From positions 9,322,001 through 9,386,000 of the forward strand of contig OZ038472.1 in NCBI GenBank assembly GCA_964036295.1: a DNA stretch of 64,000 nucleotides. The letters are read 5' to 3'. Numbering within the stretch: position 1 is the stretch's first letter; each line of letters starts with the position of its first letter. The stretch is from Plumapathes pennacea (Eukaryota; Cnidaria; Anthozoa; Antipatharia; Myriopathidae). The notes beneath the pieces are model-generated. The model did not search any database, had not been told where the DNA came from, and worked only from the letters and a program-made list of their open reading frames with translations. Positions 56,912 through 64,000 of the stretch are shown here, one piece after another. Position numbers and translations under genes: made by a program.

Positions 56912-57130
56912 TCACTTTTCCTCAGCCATTTCCCAATTTTCAAATAATAACGCCATCTGTTCCACTGATTGTTTGACCTTCATGGCACCGAGCCAAAATG
57001 TTGCAACAACAACATAAATGCACAGCAGAGTGAAATTTTGATCCCAAACAAAAGTCAGATTTTCTGACGCTTTACTTGTATCAGCAAGAATAATACAAAG
57101 TAAAAGAATACAAAGTACCTTCAAGTTCAC
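56912..57130 (-). CDS. R-element small hydrophobic ORF (signal/TM-like)
   Basis: MNLKVLCILLLCIILADTSK has the look of a signal peptide or membrane anchor, followed by TLLCIYVVVATFWLGAMKVK, a second hydrophobic segment, and an acidic end. It closes at TGA after AEEK. In copy 1 (around 18,260-18,541, minus) the equivalent GAGGAAAAA has one more A and continues, so copy 2 carries a one-base deletion. The protease-like ORF starts a few bases later in another frame. Confidence 0.4.
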   Translation of the reverse strand: MNLKVLCILLLCIILADTSKASENLTFVWDQNFTLLCIYVVVATFWLGAMKVKQSVEQMALLFENWEMAEEK

Positions 57131-57895
57131 CTGTCAAGCACTTGTCAAGAATCGAAGTTGCTTTGCCGTCTTTACACAGGTTCTCGTCTTTGTATCTTGA
57201 GCGCCTTCCTTCAGCTTGTTCCTTCAAGTTCTCAAGGTTCTGGATATCAAATTCTTCGTACATTTCTGTACAGTTGTGCATAGTTATGCAGTTCATTGAT
57301 AAGTTCATTGCATTTGCTTTCATGGCTTTCAATATGGCTTTTGAGGCTGAACGGACAAACCCAAGCCAAAACCACTCAATGAAATTTAGTGTGGGTCTAC
57401 CGCAGCCGGCGTATGCGTTTGTAAGTAAGATGAGCGGTCCCTAAAATAATCCACAGAGCCAACTAAGGCAAGCAACTTGCTGTCTTCAAAATGGCAAAAC
57501 TGCTCGCCCGCCAAGTCACTTGATCACAACGTCATCACAAATCACATGATAATATGAACCAATCACCTCACCATCGCATGCAGATTTGTAACCCAGAAAA
57601 ATGAAAAAAAAAATCGTTCCATTTTAAAGCTTGTGTCGTCACAAGCAACAAGATTCCTGTCATTGGGAAAGTCACACAGGTAAATGAAACTACCTCCAAT
57701 ATATCCTACTGGAAAGGGAGCTGGAGGATAGCTTGGTCAATATGGATGCAGGGGAATGTTGCCTGGAAGGATGAGCTTCCAAAGAGCCGCATCATGTTAG
57801 TAAACTTCAAGCTCAATGAACTTTGCAACCTTGAGAGTGAAACTAAGACATTTAAAGTAACATGGCAAATAGTTTGAACCCAGGAGTGTGAACAG

Positions 57896-57986
57896 TAGGT
57901 TGGTTGTGATCGTCTGGGTTAGAGTAGTCTCCAGAAAGACTGTCTTTCTGAAGACTACTCTAACCCGGATGATCACAACCAACCTA
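57896..57986. repeat. Near-perfect 91-bp hairpin
   Basis: TAGGTTGGTTGTGATC and GGGTTAGAGTAGTCT pair with their inverses at 57,945-57,986 around a short AGAAAGACTGTCTTTCT loop that is itself palindromic. It lies between the R element and the right satellite array. Confidence 0.92.
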
Positions 57987-58194
57987 TATTTAAGGTAAGC
58001 ATACATAAGTTTACCAAGATTGTAAGAAAATTATCGGTTTTCTAGGTTGATGATGCTACATGAAAACCCCTAATAGGACTTTTTGATATTAAAAATCTTT
58101 GATATTAAAAATCAGTACAGTTCAGTAAAATACAGATTCATATTAATTTGGGGGATTATCAGTACCTATGTTATTTGCAATGCTTAAAATGACC

Positions 58195-58655
58195 AGCTTT
58201 AGACTCAAGACTTGGACATGGTAATTACCATGACTGGATTCAGATCCATAGTGGACGTGGTAATTACCATGACTTGATTCAGATCCATAATGGACGTGGT
58301 AATTACCATGACCAGTTTTAGACTCAAGGCTTGGACGCAGAAATTACCATGACCAGTTTTAGACTCATAATCTGGGCATGGTAATTACCATGACCGGATT
58401 CAGATCCATAGTGGACATGGTAATTACCATGCCCAGTTTTAGACTCAAGACTTGGACATGGTAATTACCATGACCGGCTTCAGATCCATAGTGGACGTGG
58501 TAATTACCATGACCAGCTTTAGACTCAAGACTTGGACATGGTAATTCCCATGACCGGATTCAGATCCGTTGTGAACGTGGTAATTACCATGTCCACCTTC
58601 AGATTCATAATGGTGTTGTGATATCACGAGATCCACAGCAGTAATTACCATGACC
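58195..58655 (+). repeat. Right satellite array with CATGGTAATTACCATG palindromes
   Basis: About eleven units of roughly 40 bp alternate between two spacer types (GACCGGATTCAGATCCATAG and GACCAGTTTTAGACTCAAGA), giving an 80-bp higher-order period. Almost every unit carries the perfect 16-bp palindrome CATGGTAATTACCATG or a one- to two-base variant. Confidence 0.95.
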
Positions 58656-59209
58656 AGTTTGAGGCTTATATATTATGGGGCAAATTAATCGTTTTAGCTA
58701 TTTTTGCCACGCTCACCGAGGCTGGCATGAACATGTGGTACAGACTGGGTCTATGATACTATATTTCACCAGGAAATGGCCTTTAACTGAACCAAGTGGT
58801 AAAATATAGTAAATCTGTTGAACTTTGAAACTGCAGTATATTATACTTTCTGGTAGAAGTGCTGAAAATTAGATGATATTCGCTATCACAACCAAGTTGT
58901 TTGAAAATATGGGGGAAAAAAATACAAATCTCATATGTTTTACCAAAACATATTTTTCTAATTTTGGTAAAGTAGGGGAAAACGTAGGGTTTTTTTTTTC
59001 AGCAAAAGTAACTTTTGGTAAAACAGAGCTTAAAATGGAATTCTCTATTACATATTTTGTCTAGCAATGGTAAAATACAACCCCAAAGCTTGCTTTTTTA
59101 CCAAATGTGAGATTTTGAATTTTGCAAGTTGGTTTTGAATTGTGTTTTAAAGTTTTGATGTCATATTCGACTACAGTGTGCCAACAAACATGGAAGAAAA
59201 TATCAATAT

Positions 59210-59620
59210 AATTCCATGTGACTTTCAGCGAATATGCAAATTTATGACCCATCAAATATTTCCTCCTGCATGTGATTGGTGGACACGTGATCAAATAACG
59301 TCCGCTCATGAGCGGACGTTATCAGCGAATAACCTCCGCCTGGCGAACTATCGCTGTTTATGGACAGTATCCAAACACAGTTTTATATACTAGAAATACT
59401 ATAATCGCAGATATCACCTCGCTCTGTAGTGGGTTCGGAAAGCAGGGTTCTTGTTTCTCTTTTGCTTGGAGATTACTTCAGAATCATTTTTACAAACCAC
59501 GATTTGTGTAGTGACGTCACCAGTCGGCCGCTAAAAAAATTCTTTCTCGCATGGCAGTCTGGTTTAGTTCAGACAACGTGTACAGTCTGCAATTTTCGTG
59601 AACACTAGCTGAACTCAAAA
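59210..59620 (+). repeat. Dispersed repeat shared with 44.2-44.6 kb
   Basis: Carries the GACCCATCAAATATTTCCTC and CACCAGTCGGCCGCTAA blocks. A small perfect palindrome, ATAACGTCCGCTCATGAGCG then GACGTTAT, lies at about 59,295-59,322. Confidence 0.75.
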
Positions 59621-59802
59621 TTCGCTGAGGCAACTACAGAATACTCCCGAGACTTGAAGGCCAAAAAAAAGCTCAAATAGAATGGTGACTCGATCAGTTT
59701 TGCACAGTCAGCAAAGTCGATCTTCGACACCAAAATTTTAATGAGTTTTAAGAAAAATCCGCAATTTCTCCAGCCAACGCTGTATCCTAACCACATAAGC
59801 CT

Positions 59803-60035
59803 GGTCCTCACTAGTGCATAAGCATAAGCACAAGCATAAGCACAAGCATAAGAATAAGAATAAGAGAGTGACAGTGGCGACATAAGCATAAGGATGAGTG
59901 CTTAAGCTTATGCTTATGCTTATGCACTAGTGAGGACCAGGCTTTACGCTTATGATTATGTCACCACTGTCCCTCTCGTATTCTTATACTTATGCTTTAT
60001 ATGCTTATGCACTAGTAAGGACCAGGCTATACGTT
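59803..60035. mobile_element. MITE with GCCTGGTCCTCACTAGTGCA ends, duplicated right end
   Basis: AGCCTGGTCCTCACTAGTGC followed by ATAAGCATAAGC (59,800-59,835) is inverted at 59,905-59,943, giving a 140-bp palindromic element. A second right-end copy follows at 59,990-60,033, with a partial interior between. Interior sequence is mostly AAGCATAAGCAC-type hexamers. Confidence 0.9.
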
Positions 60036-60194
60036 ATGTTCTTTTTTTCAAAGTGAGAGTTGCTTGTTTACACGCTTTCGAAGTCTGGCAAAATGTGTGC
60101 ATTTTGGCAATGATTCAATTTTGAACACAACTTTTCAAACCTAGTTTCACAAATTTAAAATCTATGACAGGAAAAAGAAATCAAGTCACTAAAT

Positions 60195-60270
60195 AATACA
60201 AGGTCCGATTGTATTGAGCGAGCAAACCCGGTTAATAAGACGAGGTCCGATTGTGTTGAGCAAGCAATTG
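60195..60270 (-). repeat. Inverted relative of the 53-bp repeat at 11.1 kb
   Basis: Two units of AAGGTCCGATTGTATTGAGC then GAGCAAACCCGGTTAATAA match the array at 11,040-11,195 in inverse orientation. Confidence 0.85.
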
Positions 60271-60379
60271 CCACCCACATACAAATAGACTGTAATTATT
60301 TAATTTAGGAAGCAGTGGTCCCTGGCCGAGTATTTTCTACTTTAATAGCCTTCAGAAAGCAAGAGCACTTCAACCCGGT

Positions 60380-62550
60380 TACATTTCATCCTTGAATACA
60401 GTGTGCCAACAAACACAGCGAGAAAACTTCACAGCATTACCATATGTCAGACTGTCAGCGAAATTATGCAAATATGTCAGGAATCGGATGACACAATCTT
60501 ATTTGAGTACGAAGGCACTCTGAAATTGCTTTGAAAACTTGCGAAAACGGATCACAATATAATCCTACTTGGCCTTCATCACAGTTCCCGGGGCATCAAA
60601 CAACAAAATGTACAGCGATTGTTGAAATACCATAATGATAACAACACAACTTTAAAATAACATACGTGTACTGTACGCTAATTGATGTAATTTTTCAAAA
60701 CTCACCAGTTCCTGAAAGCCATAGCTTTAGCTCTTTTCTATCAAAGGAAACAAAACCCAAAACACTATTGTTTACGTCTTCCATGAGTTCAAAATACTCT
60801 GTATAGAGCAATCCTCGTACAGTTCGAAAATTCCACTTTCCATTGTATTGTGCATCGTCATCTTGTCAAAACTTGGATTCTGAAAACTACAATCCTGTTA
60901 TTGTAAATGGCGAAATTTGCCATGGTAATTGTTCAATTTCCACCAACTGTATTTTGCTCTTCCCTTCTGAAGAAGTGTCTGCGTTTTAACTCAATACTAG
61001 CGTCTGGGATTGTGTTCAGGTTGGCTAGTCGATGCCTTAAAGAATTCGTTTCATGGCTAGTAAGCTTGCCTCCCATGCACTGGCAAAATATCCGGGCAGT
61101 TTACAGCCATCAATCGAACTGCTTGTACGTGTATCTGCATCTTGTTGTACAAAATGACTTTTTTATTGCGGAGTCGTTTCTTTGGCCGGGTTGCTGCTGA
61201 AGTTCCTGATTTGCTCTCAATAGCTGTTCTCTTTGAGGAGTCTTTTCTTCGGCCCATTTGTGTTCATGCCACTTTTTATCGGAATTCATGCGCTGTTTCC
61301 TTTGTGGAGTCGTTTCTTCGGCACGCTTCTGTTCATGATGCTTTCGGTCATAACACGGATTGTCGTCTTTCGGTGCTGTTCGATTGTTTCACGATTCCGC
61401 CTTGTCCGTGCTTGTTCCCTTCTCTTTTGAAGACAAGTTTCACGAGACTTTTGTATTTCAAATTTTTCAGTATTCAAATTCATTTTTGTGAACGCAGTTA
61501 CGATATTGTTGCTTCGTTCAATCTTATTCATCAGTAAAACTACAGCGGGACATGTGATCAATCCTTAATCGTTACTTAATGCGGATGGCCCTGGGTACGA
61601 GGTCGTACGCCAGACAAACAGACACATGAACAAACTCATGTCGAGATGGCGACCCGCTTAGGGTCTCCACATAAGGCGATTTTGCTGCATTAGCGTCGTG
61701 ATTATTACCCTCGCTTTGCTCGGGATTATTCACAAAAAAACATTATGAGATGATTACCGTGGAGGATATTAATTCATTTGTAAAAAAAGCAGTTGCAAAT
61801 AGCACCAAAAAGCTTCACAGTCCTTGCGCCATCATTTGCGCTGCGAGAGGAAATAGTTAAAGGATAATAAAGACAATAAACTACTTTTGTCTTCGGAAAT
61901 ATACCCGGATAATTGTCTGTTTATATAATGTCTCACATGATACAATTCCAATGACACAAACCCTGACAGGAAAGGTCATCATGTACGAAGGCACTCTGAA
62001 ATGCTTAGAAATTAGCGAAAAGGTGACAATATAATTCCACTTGGCCTTCATCACAGTTTGTGGGGCATCAAACCACAAAATATATGGCAATAGTTGAAAT
62101 ACATGAGTAGCACCGAATAATCAATTACAATATTGTACGCCAACTGTATTTTCCACCAAATAAATTGTTCTTATCCTTTCTGAAGAAGTATCTGAGTTTT
62201 AACTTGATATCACATGAACTCAAGAAACTCTTAAAGCTGTTGTGCTGGGATTGTGCTCAGGTCGGCTCCAGGCAATGTCTTAAAGAAATCGCTTCATTCA
62301 TTTTACGTCTGGCAAGCTTGCCTCGCATGCAATGGCACAACATCTGGTTCGTTACAGCTGTCCGTTGAACTGCTTGGCCTTGTACCTGCATCTTGTTGTA
62401 GAAAATCACCTCTGTTGTTCTCCATCGTTGAATCAATGAATCAAATTTGAAAGCTTAGCTACTGCGCCTAGAGGTTGCCCACCAGATACGATTAAGATTC
62501 GAGATAGCGTCACAATTAATAACCACCACAGGGCTTGGGGATTATTTGAC
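60380..62550 (+). repeat. Q-family repeats, two copies (3 and 4) in tandem
   Basis: GTACGAAGGCACTCTGAAAT then TTGGCCTTCATCACAGTT and GGGGCATCAAAC occur at about 60,500 and 61,985. A CCTTCTGAAGAAGT-TCTG-GTTTTAACT block occurs at about 60,963 and 62,178. The first copy continues into the GAGATGGCGACCCGCTTA/GTGATTATTACCCTC end (61,640-61,720), the second into a weaker version near 62,500. Neither contains a supported ORF. Confidence 0.75.
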
Positions 62551-62581
62551 CAGGGGTATCACAGATTTGTAGTATACATAC

Positions 62582-62679
62582 CGGCAAACAAAATTCTTCA
62601 AACGCTGGCTTTACAAAATTTTCGTACGTTGCCAAGACTTGATCAAGGTCCCTCCCTCGTTCCTGAGTGTCCCTTAAAA
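62582..62679 (-). CDS. UCK2: Uridine-cytidine kinase, internal 98-nt exon
   Basis: The acceptor TTGTTTCAG and donor CCG|GTATGT bound a frame encoding [20 protein letters not shown] then [12 protein letters not shown], a hallmark of uridine-cytidine kinases. Two bases at the start complete a Val codon begun in the previous exon, which must lie beyond 64,000, since I find none between here and the window end. Length and both phases agree with the vertebrate UCK2 exon as I recall it. The following intron is about 17.7 kb long. Confidence 0.93.
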
Positions 62680-63150
62680 CTGAAACAATACATGCATCAA
62701 AATCAGTTTCAACTTTCACCACAAAAAGAGACAGAAAAAAGGGAAAAAATTACCCAAGCCGTTAGATATTGAAACTTTTCTTCGGTTGCATGGAAGCGAA
62801 TTGGTTTCTGTTCACTAATTTTATTATATAGTGTGCAGCATGTGTGATAGCCAGTATGCATGCATGTAAGTACTGTAATTTGTATATATACCTTATACAT
62901 CAGTGCCTTAGTCAGGATGTACGTAAGCTAAATTTACCCCTTTAAGGCTAAACGATCCCAACGTGCCCAGTATTTAGACCAGACTTGCCTTAAAATATGT
63001 ATACATGTACATGGGTAACAGAAGAGTAACTGAAGTTTTTATATTTATTATAAAATAACTATGAAACTACGTGCATTCTAATGGGCGAAAGAAACATGTA
63101 AGGTTAGAGTATATAACACGCTGACGTGATGCAATTGTGTATTTTATTGA
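62680..63150. other. UCK2 upstream intron, no feature recognised
   Basis: No exon of the kinase or repeat is supported here. Confidence 0.4.
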
Positions 63151-63154
63151 CGAA

Positions 63155-63760
63155 CTAGACTGGTGTTGCCAGTGAGCTCGCGGCGTTAGTTGGGTCGAAA
63201 GCAGAATAAACTAAAATGGAAATCAAGGACAAGAGTAGAACTTCCAGGAGACTTCCAGTTTCTCACCAGAAATATATCACACAGTATAGAGAACTTGGCT
63301 TTTGACACCTCGCTTAAATGAAACCTGATTAAACTATAAATTTATCATTACAACACTCATACACTTGGTTCTTAAAGGTTGAGCGACTTTGCATTTTGAG
63401 CTTAGAAGTGAAATGGTTACCCATCGAGTAAATCTGAGTAATTCATAACTTGTCTTTTTATGAATCAATTTTGACAGTTTGACTTCGAACACTTAATTCT
63501 AATCAGAGGCCACGATTATTCCAGCCTTCGCTTCAATACTAGTCTGTCTTGCTTTTTAACTGAATGCGTTTCACTTCTATCAGGCTTTTGAGTATTTGTG
63601 CTTTGTAACAAATATAAAATTTGAAAGCGAGGAATGTAACATGAGCCCAACAGACTTGTTTACAATATTATTCTGGTTTTGTTCACAGCGTGTTCAGTCC
63701 ATTTGTGACTGCAAACTCAATGCTCAGGACTATTTCGGTGTATTTTTCATTTCTAGTATA
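63155..63760 (+). repeat. R-family repeat, short copy D (3' end missing)
   Basis: Begins ACTGGTGTTGCCAGTGAGCT then CGCGGCGTTAG and follows copy A through GTGTATTTTTCATTTCTAGT. It stops at about 63,760 and is followed by CTGTCTGTCTGTC and unrelated sequence to the window end. Confidence 0.85.
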
Positions 63761-64000
63761 CACACAGGGCAGCCCAGGCTCCGGGGGTCTGTCTGTCTGT
63801 CACACAGTGATATGTGATACCTTTGTTATTACGAAAGAACATGACCTTTGGCAATTATAAAGAAATGTATAAGGATTTTGGTCGTTCGCCGAACAGCGGT
63901 CTTTGGCAACAATTAAACTTAAAAACTGGCTAAATATGTTTAGTTGCGTGTTATCTTACCTCTCTCCGAACGTCAGCTTGCTGCGCTCGTTCGAACTGGT

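Larger units (their letters stand above)
55098..57645 (+). mobile_element. Long R element, copy 2 (5' end missing)
   Basis: From AGGAACTTTTGTCGTGCG it aligns with copy 1 (16,296 onward) and ends in the same hairpin GCTTGTGTCGTCACAAG. About 75 bases of the 5' end seen in copy 1 are absent. It retains the protease-like ORF that copy 1 has lost. Confidence 0.85.
54226..59150. mobile_element. Composite element with 42-bp inverted ends and inverted satellite arrays
   Basis: Positions 54,226-54,267 and 59,109-59,150 are inverse complements over 42 bases with one mismatch (core AACCAACTTGCAAAATTC). Weaker inverted similarity (TTTTACCA/TGGTAAAA motifs) continues inward. Inside each end lies a satellite array, and the two arrays are inverted relative to each other. 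The centre carries a long R element and a perfect hairpin. The layout resembles Foldback-type transposons, but no target duplication was identified. Confidence 0.6.

Noticed and set aside
58195..58655. CRISPR-like array
   Set aside because: Repeats are palindromic, but the spacers are two alternating, repeated sequences and the host is eukaryotic; it is a satellite.

Overview
The window is animal nuclear DNA. Spliced exons with GT/GC-AG introns, AT-rich intergenic sequence, and the density and mix of transposons (DIRS, Polinton, Tc1/mariner, PIF/Harbinger, several LINEs, many MITEs) point to a cnidarian. An anthozoan (coral or sea anemone) is most likely, judged from the families recognised; no species can be named. 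I see no rRNA gene, intact tRNA gene or CRISPR array.

Host genes are sparse. A 3' part of a uridine-cytidine kinase gene (UCK2 type) lies on the minus strand as three exons: 62,582-62,679, 44,850-44,898 and the terminal exon 39,671-39,810. Its upstream exons lie beyond 64,000, so 39.8-62.6 kb is intron filled with transposon debris. At the left end a lone fibronectin type II exon (1,078-1,233) has a probable GC donor. Next comes a five-exon stretch (2.46-4.52 kb) of an uncharacterised multi-copy cnidarian gene family, cut short where a DIRS-type retrotransposon begins.

Region by region: 4.5-8.7 kb, a decayed DIRS-like element on the minus strand (tyrosine recombinase, RT/RNase H with a methyltransferase-like tail, gag-like part). 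9.3-13.4 kb, MITEs, minisatellites and copies of two dispersed repeat families, called here R and Q. 13.8-19.8 kb, a decayed Polinton/Maverick-type DNA polymerase B gene split by a 2.7-kb R element that inserted with a CAA duplication. 20.8-28.7 kb, four copies of a Tc1-type MITE, two LINE fragments, a Rep/NS1-like HUH-helicase gene with one internal stop, and a Tc1/mariner transposase with one frameshift. 29.8-31.6 kb, duplicated R copies. 32.7-35.5 kb, a PIF/Harbinger element with Myb-like and transposase genes. 37.4-39.6 kb, a LINE interrupted by a TTAA-flanked element. 40-62.5 kb (UCK2 intron), a SINE, hAT-like and pogo-like remnants, an IS630-type transposase split by a MITE, and a 4.9-kb composite element bounded by inverted repeats and inverted satellite arrays that carries a second long R element.

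The most unusual material is the R family. Its long copies carry minus-strand ORFs, one resembling a viral-type cysteine protease. The short copies share its tail, and the 5' motif and 3' terminal hairpin change together from copy to copy. The composite element at 54.2-59.2 kb and the Rep/NS1-like gene at 23.1-24.4 kb also stand out. Most coding sequences in the window are broken by stops or frameshifts; the UCK2 exons, the FN2 exon and the exons of the 2.5-4.5 kb gene keep clean splice phases.
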